Of a stretch of DNA of 64,000 bases, positions 1-7,288 are shown piece after piece; positions within the stretch are counted from its first letter, which is position 1, and each line of letters starts with the position of its first letter. The stretch lies in NCBI GenBank assembly GCA_964543545.1, contig CAZIYT010000001.1, positions 248,001 to 312,000 of the forward strand, in the 5' to 3' direction. Made by a program: the position numbers and the translations under genes. The notes under the pieces were generated by a model that was given only the letters and a program-made list of their open reading frames with translations, did no database searches and was not told the DNA's origin. The DNA comes from UBA4416 sp964543545 (GTDB taxonomy: Bacteria; Bacteroidota; Bacteroidia; B-17B0; Aurantibacillaceae).

Positions 1-255
1 CGCGACCTCACCACGGCCAGCAGCGACCTTGAGTCGGCCAACGACCTGGTGATGAGCCTGCAAAAGAAGATCAATGCCTTCCGCCGGCGCATCATCCTGT
101 TGCTGAGCGCCACGGCCGAGGAGCGCTACGACAATTTCACCAAAACCTACCCGAATCTCACGCAACGCATTCCGCTGAAAATGCTGGCCTCCTACCTGGG
201 CATGACACCCGAAAGCCTCAGTAGAGTGAGGAAAGAGCGGGTTACGAAGAAATAA
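1..255 (+). CDS. Crp/Fnr family transcriptional regulator, C-terminal part (5' end outside window)
   Basis: The frame is open from base 1 to the stop at 253-255, so this is the 3' end of a longer gene; the GTG at 49 and ATG at 52 are internal. The last ~50 residues read LTQRIPLKMLASYLGMTPE and then SLSRVRKE, the winged-helix recognition segment typical of Bacteroidetes Crp/Fnr-like regulators. The same layout (RIPQYLMASYLGFTPEYLSE) occurs in the complete family member at 12560-13135. The cyclic-nucleotide-binding-like half is not in the window, so ligand and target cannot be inferred. A non-coding structured repeat follows. Confidence 0.75.
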   Translation, partial: RDLTTASSDLESANDLVMSLQKKINAFRRRIILLLSATAEERYDNFTKTYPNLTQRIPLKMLASYLGMTPESLSRVRKERVTKK

Positions 256-281
256 AAATGTTTCCGGTGATTTCGACTGTA

Positions 282-307
282 GGTGACTTCGACTCCGCTC
301 AGTCACC
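282..307. repeat. Short hairpin with TTCGACTCCGCTCA loop
   Basis: GGTGAC (282-287) and GTCACC (302-307) flank the loop TTCGACTCCGCTCA; the pairing extends outward through CCGGTGA at 264-270. The same or a similar loop recurs with different, still complementary arms at about 366-385, 16793-16824 and 36680-36711. Confidence 0.6.
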
Positions 308-330
308 GGCCCCGAATGTGCGCTAAACCC

Positions 331-444
331 GCGTGAAGGATTGCAGTGGAAATCCTTTTTGCCGCCCTTCGGCTCCGCTCAGGGAGCGGCAAAAAGATTG
401 GAACGGAAAGCCTGACGGTCCCGACACGTCGGGACGGCACGCCC
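331..444. repeat. Structured intergenic repeat, copy 1
   Basis: This copy runs from GCGTGAAGG through CAGTGGAAATCC, a hairpin with arms TTTTTGCCGC (356-365) and GCGGCAAAAA (386-395), then GATTGGAACGGAAAGCC, and ends in the palindrome GTCCCGACACGTCGGGAC (418-435) and GCACGCCC. A second copy lies at 13365-13521 with the same conserved stretches but different hairpin tips. It fills the gap between the Crp/Fnr tail and the dioxygenase gene. No ORF explains it. I recognise this layout as common between genes in Bacteroidetes, but I know of no assigned function. Confidence 0.7.
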
Positions 445-623
445 TGAAAACCCAAACACCCTCAGGCGTCTCAGGTATGACTGTTTAAAGAAGTCGTTTG
501 TTGCAGCACCGGCCCGACGCCACCTGATAGTTCCGTTCTTACCATAGATCAATTTTTAAGCGCTTTCTTCTTTGGAACTTTGTGCTGTCAACCGAAAACA
601 ACCCGAACCAAAACGCTATACAC

Positions 624-1535
624 ATGGAACGAAAGGATTTTTTAAAACTGATGGCTCTGGCCCCGATGTCGCTCAGCGCGATGAAGCTCCCCGAATTTGA
701 AAAGCTCGCCGGCACCCTGCCCGTGCAGGGAAAAAAGATGCCGGTGCTCTTTACCTCGCATGGCAGCCCGATGGACATTCCCCTGCCCCGCGGGCAGCGG
801 CCCTTCTGGAACACGCTCTATGAGCTGGGAAGGAAGCTTGAGAAAAGCTATGATGTGAAAGCCGTGCTGGTGGTATCGGCGCATTGGAACACCCGCGGCA
901 CCTTCGTCAATGTCTCTTCGCAGCAAAAGCAGATTTATGATTATTACGGATTTCCGGACGAGTACTACACCATAAAATACCAGGCCAACGGCGCGCCCGA
1001 AATAGCCCATGAAATTACGAAGCTGATCCCGGATGTAAAAGAAACAACCGACTGGGGCCTCGACCACGGCGCCTGGCCTATGCTGATGCACCTTTTCCCG
1101 AAAGGCAATATGCCGGTGTTTCAGATGAGCCTCGATTACCACGCTAAGCCGGAGTACCATTACGAGCTTGGGAAGCAACTGAAATCGCTCCGCGAAAAGG
1201 GCGTGCTCATCATCGGCAGCGGATCGCTCATCCATAACCTACAGCTGGCCGGCCAAAAGCTGAGCACCGGCGATATGACGCCCTATGGCTGGGAGGCCGA
1301 CTACGATGCCTGGATTAAGCAGGAGATCGACAGCCGGAACGTGCAGAGCATTATTCACTACGAAACGAGCCATAAGCTTGGCAAAATGGCGGCTCCTACG
1401 CCCGACCACTTTGTGCCGGTGCTCTACAGCCTGGGCCTGATGGATGCCAAAGATGAGATCCGCTATTTTTATGAAGGGGGACCCGGCCTGCCTGCTTTCA
1501 GCGAGCGCAGCTTTATCATCGGTGATGTGGGCTAA
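624..1535 (+). CDS. ygiD: 4,5-DOPA-extradiol-dioxygenase-like protein (YgiD/LigB family)
   Basis: This is a class III extradiol-dioxygenase family protein of about 303 residues. Family members bind one metal ion and open catechol rings (plant-type DOPA dioxygenase, E. coli YgiD). Visible motifs are FTSHGSPMDI near the N-terminus, VVSAHWNTRG, GLDHGAWPML, IIGSGSLIHNL and TPDHFVPVLYSLG; the histidines in these are the expected metal and substrate ligands. The ATG at 624 is preferred over 582 because MERKDFLKLMALAPMSLSAM begins a typical leader-like segment; this gives ~35 extra N-terminal residues compared with YgiD. The gene stands alone and ends in a strong bidirectional terminator at 1571-1599. 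The natural substrate is unknown. Confidence 0.88.
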   Translation: MERKDFLKLMALAPMSLSAMKLPEFEKLAGTLPVQGKKMPVLFTSHGSPMDIPLPRGQRPFWNTLYELGRKLEKSYDVKAVLVVSAHWNTRGTFVNVSSQQKQIYDYYGFPDEYYTIKYQANGAPEIAHEITKLIPDVKETTDWGLDHGAWPMLMHLFPKGNMPVFQMSLDYHAKPEYHYELGKQLKSLREKGVLIIGSGSLIHNLQLAGQKLSTGDMTPYGWEADYDAWIKQEIDSRNVQSIIHYETSHKLGKMAAPTPDHFVPVLYSLGLMDAKDEIRYFYEGGPGLPAFSERSFIIGDVG

Positions 1536-1570
1536 GCCTATAACCATTCTTTGGTTCAACCAACTATAAA

Positions 1571-1599
1571 AAAAGGGAAACGCATCACGTTTCCCTTTT
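1571..1599. terminator. Bidirectional intrinsic terminator
   Basis: There is a perfect 12-bp inverted repeat, AAAAGGGAAACG / CGTTTCCCTTTT, with a short loop. It lies between the convergent genes ending at 1535 (+) and 1621 (-). Confidence 0.85.
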
Positions 1600-1620
1600 C
1601 GTTTGGCATGGATGTAAGCA

Positions 1621-2217
1621 CTAGGTTACTGCAAATTTAAAGACTTCGCCGTTGTGCTCGCCCGTGTCGTCTATAAAGATGACCCGGAACCAGTACACGC
1701 CTGATGATAAATGGCTGATCACCTTTTTGCAGCCACGGCTGATGCCGGCGTCGATCCAGCTGGCCAGCATAGGATCGGTGGCATACTGCCATCTATAGAT
1801 GGTTTTGCTGCGCGCTTTGGTTCTCAGCGTCACGCTGCCCTGGCCCTCGCTTTGCGAAGCGCTGAACTCAGGGGTGGAGCGGCTGCCCTTGCGCTGCACT
1901 TCCATGCCGGCAAGGTGCACGATGCTCTCGTCGCCATTGGCATCCAGCTCTACCTGGTGAGCCAGCACAGGCAGCAAGGCCATGAGCTTGTTATACTTAT
2001 CGCTTTTCTCGCGGGTTTTTGTTTTTCCACCGTCGGTGGCAGCCTCGTCGGCTATTTCCAGCTCGTTGGCAGCAATGGTTATTTTTGCTGCTGTAGCCGC
2101 GCAGCTTGGCAAGAGGGTGGCGTTATCGGTAACCCGTTGCACCCACAAGCGCGATTGGTTGATTAATTCGGGTACGCTGAATGCATGTGCATTGAGTACC
2201 ACTTTCAAGGAGTTCAT
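1621..2217 (-). CDS. Protein of unknown function
   Basis: The product is 198 residues with no recognisable enzyme motif. The N-terminal half is helical and alanine-rich, with a charged linker (DGGKTKTREKSDKYNKLMAL). The C-terminal ~70 residues (YRWQYATDPMLASW, SSGVYWFRVIFIDDTGEHNG) look like a small beta-sandwich of fibronectin-III or Ig type; the W...Y.W.R pattern supports this. There is no signal peptide or membrane segment. Proteins of this layout, in which a short helical domain is followed by an Fn3-like domain, occur in Bacteroidetes without known function. The gene is monocistronic, upstream of a long non-coding stretch. Confidence 0.65.
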   Translation of the reverse strand: MNSLKVVLNAHAFSVPELINQSRLWVQRVTDNATLLPSCAATAAKITIAANELEIADEAATDGGKTKTREKSDKYNKLMALLPVLAHQVELDANGDESIVHLAGMEVQRKGSRSTPEFSASQSEGQGSVTLRTKARSKTIYRWQYATDPMLASWIDAGISRGCKKVISHLSSGVYWFRVIFIDDTGEHNGEVFKFAVT

Positions 2218-2591
2218 ACTAATTGAATTGATGTTAGAAAAATATGCTGAAGCGCCTTTCTTCTTTTGTAGACAGCTCCTCTTTCCTCCCGGGGGAAAGG
2301 AAGCATCGTTTTTTTCTGCTTTGGCCGGCTTCGCAAACCGGGCTAAGGAGCTCTTGTAATAGAAAGCGTTTCAACGGAGCGAAAGGCATACACGAACTAC
2401 TTACCTCTGTGCCTGCGGACATATAACATGTACTACGGAACGTTGTTAAGATTATAAACGAAGACCGTGCCGTAATATTGCACTGGCCGGCTTTCAATCA
2501 TAAGTGGTGACCTTCGCTTTGTAAGTGGCCGGAAAATCCGTTCTCCCGGAAGTACAGAAGAGGCTCACAAGGGCTCTCTTGCATTGAACGA

Positions 2592-2822
2592 ATGCACTGA
2601 CCTGAAGCAGGAATGCTCTGATTCGTTGAAGAAGAGCGATTATCCATTGAGGAATAACGATTTTCCATGGCAGAATGGCAATTCTTTGTTGAGGAAGAGC
2701 AATTATCCATTGAAGAAGGGCGATTCTTTATTAAGGAATAACGATTATCCATTGCAAAAGAGCGATTCTTTATTAAGGAAGAGCGATTGTCCGGCGCACG
2801 AGAGCTCTCGCTCGTTCAAAGA
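2592..2822. repeat. 21-bp imperfect tandem repeat array
   Basis: About ten or eleven units of 21 bp. The clearest are at 2634-2654, 2655-2675, 2676-2696, 2697-2717, 2718-2738, 2739-2759 and 2760-2780. The approximate unit is GAGCGATTmTyyATTGAGGAA. Because 21 is divisible by three, both strands stay open: 2584-2946 on plus (a TTG start) and 2498-2752 on minus each encode a degenerate heptapeptide repeat. Neither has a convincing start or codon bias, so no CDS is called. The rest of the 2218-3187 gap holds only other repeats. Confidence 0.75.
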
Positions 2823-2841
2823 ATGCTCTGTACGTTTGCGG

Positions 2842-2904
2842 GACTTCACAAAGTCAAATCTGGAATACACTATCAATCCCTTCAACGCAGATGTAAATGT
2901 ACAA
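2842..2904. repeat. Dispersed intergenic repeat (GGACTTCACAAA type)
   Basis: GGACTTCACAAAGTCAAATC followed by TGGAATA and, ~20 bp on, CAACGCAGATGTAAATGTA. A diverged copy with the same spacing is at 14583-14647, and the second half is also seen near 14250-14278. It is adjacent to another dispersed repeat (2951-3131), which is likewise duplicated near 14.3 kb. Confidence 0.6.
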
Positions 2905-2950
2905 ATACCATTAAGTGCAAGTTATAGGCATGATATAATCGGATGAACAC

Positions 2951-3131
2951 GATGAGATGCAGCGCGCGGGGTAGGCAAAACGCGAAGCCAATTCGGCGTG
3001 AATTTCGGTTTTTTTAGATTTGTCTGAAAAACCTTTAGTGTTTTTCGGCTAACAAATCATAAAAACCGGAAGAGCGCGCTGGGATCGTTTTGCCTTGATT
3101 TTTTGGTTCTTTTTCATCAAGGAAAAAGAAC
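2951..3131. repeat. ~180-bp dispersed intergenic repeat, copy A
   Basis: This shares long near-identical blocks with 14301-14487: GGCAAAACGCG, GGCGTGAATTTCGGTTTTTT, AACAAATCATAAAAACCGG and ATCGTTTTGCCTTGATTTTT, ending in a hairpin around TTCTTTTTCATCAAGG / AAAAAGAA. It contains two internal inverted repeats (ACCTTTAGTGTTTTTCGG region; CTTTTTC...GAAAAAG). No ORF. Copies of this general type occur between genes in many Bacteroidetes; their function is not known to me. Confidence 0.7.
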
Positions 3132-3187
3132 TAGCAAATAAAACAAAATTCACAAATACAACTCATTAGCTTAAATAAGTCTTTAGC

Positions 3188-3676
3188 TTAAGCAAACAAC
3201 TCCTCATACCCTTCCCTTACAAAAAACTGCCTTAGCTCCTCCAGCGCTCCGGGGCCAAAGCCGCGCAGGGAAGAGAAGCCTTTGGGGCCACGCCGCGCCA
3301 CATCGAGCAGGCTTTCGCAGCCGGCACGTTGCAGCAGGTGGCGCAGGCGGGTGCTCAGGCAAAGATCGCCAAGGGGTGCGCTCAGGAAGGGCGCATAAAC
3401 CGGACCGGCTTCGTCATACAGGGCCTGGGCCTGCCCCGCAAATTGCTCGCAGAGCAGCAGGCGAAGCCCGTAAATATCTTTGATGGTAGCGGCAACAGCC
3501 GCGCTGATGGGCAGGTGGAGCCCGTTGAAGGAATAGGTAAAGGCCTCGAAGCCGGCAGCGGCGGCGGCCAGCTCCAGCGGGCTGAGCACATGAGGAAGGT
3601 AATGGCTGCCTTGCAGGGCAGCACCTGCCTCAGGACTAAGCCCGGCAGGCAGTACAGGTAAAGGATGTGTTTCCAT
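3188..3676 (-). CDS. Small protein with RNA-polymerase-alpha C-terminal-like HhH domain
   Basis: The product is 162 residues. The last ~65 residues (LSTRLRHLLQRAGCESLLDV, then GFSSLRGFGPGALEELRQFF) match the layout of the RpoA C-terminal domain: two helix-hairpin-helix-like elements with the pattern LSxRxxxxLxxxGxxxLxDL...L..lrgfGxxxLeEL. The N-terminal ~95 residues are alanine/leucine-rich and unrecognised, and the assembly and beta-binding parts of RpoA are absent. It could bind DNA or act as an adaptor. It lies 50 bp downstream of the nucleotidyltransferase-HEPN gene on the same strand, so the two may be co-transcribed. Confidence in the domain call is good; in the role it is low. Confidence 0.6.
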   Translation of the reverse strand: METHPLPVLPAGLSPEAGAALQGSHYLPHVLSPLELAAAAAGFEAFTYSFNGLHLPISAAVAATIKDIYGLRLLLCEQFAGQAQALYDEAGPVYAPFLSAPLGDLCLSTRLRHLLQRAGCESLLDVARRGPKGFSSLRGFGPGALEELRQFFVREGYEELFA

Positions 3677-3726
3677 CAGGTTGATTTGTTGGTTTCATAA
3701 CCGGGATCAACCACTGAAAACGGGTG

Positions 3727-4599
3727 TTACAGGGCGCTTATTTTTTGCAGGCAGATCTGCTCGGTGAGCTGGCGCAGCAGCTGCACGCGCTCGCTCAGGT
3801 ACTCCAGGTCGGCCTTGCCGATGTTATAGTCCATATTGTAGCGGGCTTCGATGTAGGCTTTTTTGAGGAGGATAAAACGCCGGCGCTCCTCGATGGTAGC
3901 CCGCGGAAATACCTTTCCAAACTCCATATCCAGCGCTTTGGCCAAACGGCCCAATACCTCGATGTCGTGCGTTTTGGGCTTATAGCCCGTAAAGACTAAT
4001 TGAATGGCACCGTAGTAGCGTTCGGTGGCCTGGTGCAAATGAAAGGCAGCATTATTTCTGTACCGTTTTTCATCTGCGTTTTTAAAATTATTTGTAAAAT
4101 CTTCGTAGAAGGTGTTTGCACTCTCAAGCCAGCTTTCAAAGTACTTTTGTGCCTTGGCCTTTTGCTCCGCAGGGCTTTTGGGCTGCCTGTCGTCGAGCTG
4201 GTAGCGGCTGGTGCTGAAGAGCAGCACGCCATCGCGCTTGATCTCGTCAAAAAAGTAGCTGCCGTCCCTCAGCTCCGCATTCACGAAGTCAATGCCGTGA
4301 AAGATCGGGTTCACCGGTGTGGGCAGGTTCAGCTCCTCCAGCCTGCCGCCAATGGAGGAAATGAGGCTGTCGTTATCGGCCTGGCTGTTCTTGGTGGTGA
4401 TGATCAGCAGGTCGTAGTCCGACTTGTATTCGTATTGGATGCCCTTGTCCTCGTACTTATCCTCCACATAAGTACCCCGCGCATAGCTCCCAAAGAGGAT
4501 GATCATCTCGATCTCCCCATACCTGGGAATGAGCGCCCCCACAATCTGCCGGAGCTCGGCCTGCTTATGGGAAGGAAGGTGGGTAAGGGTGGTTTTCAT
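3727..4599 (-). CDS. Nucleotidyltransferase (MNT) and HEPN domain fusion protein
   Basis: The product is 290 residues. Residues ~20-115 form a Pol-beta-like minimal nucleotidyltransferase: IILFGSYARGTYVEDKYEDK and SDYDLLIITTK give the GSxARG and DxD-type metal-binding motifs. Residues ~150-285 form a HEPN domain with the R-x5-H motif RNNAAFHLHQATERYY, the signature of HEPN RNases. MNT and HEPN are usually separate genes of a toxin-antitoxin pair in which the transferase AMPylates the HEPN toxin; here both are in one chain. The composition is GC-rich like the flanking chromosome, unlike the AT-rich operon that begins 40 bp away. It could be the last gene of that transcript. Confidence 0.82.
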   Translation of the reverse strand: MKTTLTHLPSHKQAELRQIVGALIPRYGEIEMIILFGSYARGTYVEDKYEDKGIQYEYKSDYDLLIITTKNSQADNDSLISSIGGRLEELNLPTPVNPIFHGIDFVNAELRDGSYFFDEIKRDGVLLFSTSRYQLDDRQPKSPAEQKAKAQKYFESWLESANTFYEDFTNNFKNADEKRYRNNAAFHLHQATERYYGAIQLVFTGYKPKTHDIEVLGRLAKALDMEFGKVFPRATIEERRRFILLKKAYIEARYNMDYNIGKADLEYLSERVQLLRQLTEQICLQKISAL

Positions 4600-4639
4600 T
4601 AGGGTGAAGGTAGGGAAAATTTAGGATTGAGGGAGGGTA

Positions 4640-5554
4640 TTAAAATAAAGGGAAAGTAGCACTAAAAGCCTCAAATACTATATTTCTGACCTTTAACTCC
4701 AGAAATGGAAGAACTATAGTTTGGAAATTATCTACAGAGAAAACAATATATTTTCTCAAATAGGTATGAGTTTTTTCTTCTAATAAACTACGCTGTTTCA
4801 GAATTTTAATATTCTGAGTTACCATATCAACTAATTGATTTTCTGTTATTTCACCTTTTTCATGCTCGATAAAAATACAATGTATAGAATCCTTAAATTC
4901 ATCTATTACTCGTTCGACTCTGTCTAATTTTATTTCTTTCCTGTTTAGCAAACAAATTTGAATAGTTTGATGCCCACGTCCTTCAGCATCAATCCCAACT
5001 AATCTTATCCCTTCACCATTTGGGTCTAATTCAAAAGTGAAGAAATCCTCAGGTCTATCAACCTCGGGATGTAACAAAAATGGGGTTTCATTTAAAAGTG
5101 GGGTGTTGCTCGCTTTGCAAGACAATAAATCAAGACTCTGATCTGGTAATAATGTAGGTGCAACAACACGAGTTCCAATAATCGGAAATTGATTGTGTTT
5201 AGCGCCTTCTCTATTACAAGTGATGCAAGAAGGAATAAGATTAGACCATTCATAGCATAACCAATAATAACCTGGATGCGCAGGAGCCTCTACTACTCCC
5301 TTTTTTGGCCTATAATGCTCAATATCGGCTTTACACAAGCGTTCGCAATATGCACATTTGTTTTTATACGCAAGCGCTAATTTGTCTTCAACTCTAGATC
5401 TTTTACCATCTTCGGTATCATAACTATCACGATAAATCGCATCAGAAATTAGTTTTTTATCAAGAGTCCTTATAATCTCAAGTAATGACTGATATGTTTC
5501 ATCAGATGCTAATTTATCCGTACGATCAGCATCATTTTTTACTACGAACCTCAT
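4640..5554 (-). CDS. HNH endonuclease, PtuB-like (TIGR02646-type)
   Basis: The product is 304 residues. The zinc-finger HNH core lies at about residues 67-120: CAYCERLCKADIEHYRPK, then SNLIPSCITCNREGAKHNQF. The two CxxC pairs (C67/C70 and C110/C113), the catalytic E79-H80 and the N105/N114 residues are all present. This is the layout of PtuB, the nuclease of Septu and of Septu-type retron effectors. The C-terminal ~170 residues are helical and unrecognised. The start overlaps the ATPase stop by 4 nt, the classic PtuA-PtuB coupling. It is AT-rich and last in the five-gene operon. Inferred role: DNA cleavage controlled by the ATPase. Confidence 0.85.
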   Translation of the reverse strand: MRFVVKNDADRTDKLASDETYQSLLEIIRTLDKKLISDAIYRDSYDTEDGKRSRVEDKLALAYKNKCAYCERLCKADIEHYRPKKGVVEAPAHPGYYWLCYEWSNLIPSCITCNREGAKHNQFPIIGTRVVAPTLLPDQSLDLLSCKASNTPLLNETPFLLHPEVDRPEDFFTFELDPNGEGIRLVGIDAEGRGHQTIQICLLNRKEIKLDRVERVIDEFKDSIHCIFIEHEKGEITENQLVDMVTQNIKILKQRSLLEEKTHTYLRKYIVFSVDNFQTIVLPFLELKVRNIVFEAFSATFPLF

Positions 5555-7281
5555 CCTCTCCTTGATTTGAGCAAATTGATTAGTTTTTGTTCTTTTGCAT
5601 CAGTAATAAAGTCTTCAATTTTCTTCTTTATGAAGTCGTTAAAAACAAGCTCTTTGTAATTTGTTTCTGTTCGTACAAAGTTCTCTGATTCATGACTATC
5701 TGGAATTATATCGTCTAATCCAAATATAGGAGAGGTTAGAATAGTGTTAGGTAAAAGATCTCCAAGTTCTAATTGTTGATCTAATCGTCTGACTTCAACT
5801 CCTGAAACAGAGCTTCGCGTTACTCTAAATATTTGGCTATTTCTAGGCGCTCCTAAAAAAGGGATAGGGCTATGTGTTGTAACAATAAATTGAATTTTTG
5901 GAAATGTTTTTGTTAATTGTTGAACAAGTTGCTTTTGTAGTTTTGGATGAAGATGAATGTCTATTTCATCGATTAAGATGATACCTTTAAACTCTGAAGG
6001 ATCTGAAGTTTCTGGCTGCTGTTCATATAGCCGTACTAAAACATCCCCAATCATCGCAATCATGCTTTTTAATCCCGATGCCAGCTTATTAAAAGTAACT
6101 TTTCTAAATACACCGTCTTCACTATCCTTTTCAAAGTAAGATGTAACAGGAATTTCACCAATCATATCGTCAAATTTTATATCGTATAGATTTGGCAAAA
6201 TGTCTATAAGTATCTCTTTGATATAATCTTTTCTTTTATCGTAATTGTCTGGGGCTTTATAACTCCATTTATCGAATTGACTTTGGAGATCAATTAAATA
6301 GGTATCGTCATTAAATAATGACAAAAAAAGATCGTCAAACTTAATAGTACTAAGAATATTTGATGCTAAACCTGAATGATTCGTTTTAAGCCTAGATTGT
6401 CCATAACCGGCGAAACCCTTTATTAATAAGTTTTTGTTTTCTATATCTCTATTTTCAAATCGATCAAATGAACTAGTTTTTTGATTTGAGTCATAAAACG
6501 TAAGATTAGTTTTAAAATTTCCTTCTTGAGGAAGTTCATCTCGATTAACTTTACGTTGGCAGATAGTGGTGGCTAAAGCTCTTAAAATAGATGTTTTACC
6601 TGTCCCATTTTCACCCGTAAAAAACATCCATTGTGAGGAAAAAGGTATGTCTGCAATTTTAATATTCCCAATTGGACCATAGTTTTCTATCTCAAATTCT
6701 TTAATTTTAATAAAATCATCTTTAGTCACCTCGTCGATTTCCTGTTGGAAATCTGTTCTATAACTATCAATTTTATCCTTTTGTTCTTCGAACTCCACTA
6801 AATCGATTAGATGAATTCCAAGATCTTCAGAATTAAAGAAGAGAACAGACTCGGCTTTAATTATTTCATCAATTACAATTTTATCAAACTGTAAGAACGA
6901 GAGTAGCGATTCTCTATAATTATGTTTAAATTCCGTATAATCCTTTCTATACCTTTGTCCACTTGGGTTAAGGCGAAGGGGTTGAACTAAATATTGAACT
7001 ACAAATTTTCTTTTTTTATCAGAATCCGAAGTGTTTATTTCTAAGTATGTTTCGCCATCTTTAAGAATAACAAAAATAATATTAGGAGTTCGATTTTTCC
7101 AATCCATCCCCGTCCAAAATGAAACAGCCAAATATCCGTCATTTCCATAAAACCAATAACCTTTCTCTAACCTTGCCTCTCTATTACTTTTTCTAAAAGT
7201 GAAACGCAACGAAGGATTTTTTTTATATTCCTTGACAAGTATGTCATATACTTCCCTATGGAGTTGTGAAATGTCAGTCAT
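5551..7281 (-). CDS. PtuA/OLD-like AAA ATPase with N-terminal extension
   Basis: The product is 576 residues. It has an SMC/ABC-type ATPase core: Walker A GENGTGKT at 223-230, signature-like LASGLKSMI at 400-408, Walker B ILIDEIDIHLHP at about 435-446 and H-loop VTTHSP at 467-472. This arrangement is that of PtuA, RloC-like and OLD-family defence ATPases. No TOPRIM domain follows; the C-terminal ~100 residues are charged and helical. Residues 1-190 precede the ATPase head and are unlike the usual PtuA start, which begins close to Walker A. This domain has a mixed alpha/beta pattern (GYWFYGNDGYLAVSFW). It is 7 bp downstream of the HerA-like gene and overlaps the HNH gene by 4 nt. Confidence 0.85.
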   Translation of the reverse strand: MTDISQLHREVYDILVKEYKKNPSLRFTFRKSNREARLEKGYWFYGNDGYLAVSFWTGMDWKNRTPNIIFVILKDGETYLEINTSDSDKKRKFVVQYLVQPLRLNPSGQRYRKDYTEFKHNYRESLLSFLQFDKIVIDEIIKAESVLFFNSEDLGIHLIDLVEFEEQKDKIDSYRTDFQQEIDEVTKDDFIKIKEFEIENYGPIGNIKIADIPFSSQWMFFTGENGTGKTSILRALATTICQRKVNRDELPQEGNFKTNLTFYDSNQKTSSFDRFENRDIENKNLLIKGFAGYGQSRLKTNHSGLASNILSTIKFDDLFLSLFNDDTYLIDLQSQFDKWSYKAPDNYDKRKDYIKEILIDILPNLYDIKFDDMIGEIPVTSYFEKDSEDGVFRKVTFNKLASGLKSMIAMIGDVLVRLYEQQPETSDPSEFKGIILIDEIDIHLHPKLQKQLVQQLTKTFPKIQFIVTTHSPIPFLGAPRNSQIFRVTRSSVSGVEVRRLDQQLELGDLLPNTILTSPIFGLDDIIPDSHESENFVRTETNYKELVFNDFIKKKIEDFITDAKEQKLINLLKSRRG

Positions 7282-7288
7282 AGCAAAA

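Noticed and set aside
642..1235. Long minus-strand frame opposite the dioxygenase gene
   Set aside because: It is the antisense shadow of a clearly recognised gene; similar shadows in other genes were ignored.
2592..2822. Possible CRISPR array
   Set aside because: The 21-bp units are contiguous with no spacers and vary between units, and no cas genes are near.
2498..2946. Two overlapping frames on opposite strands as genes
   Set aside because: They are open only because the tandem repeat period is a multiple of three; the plus-strand frame begins with TTG and both are low-complexity.
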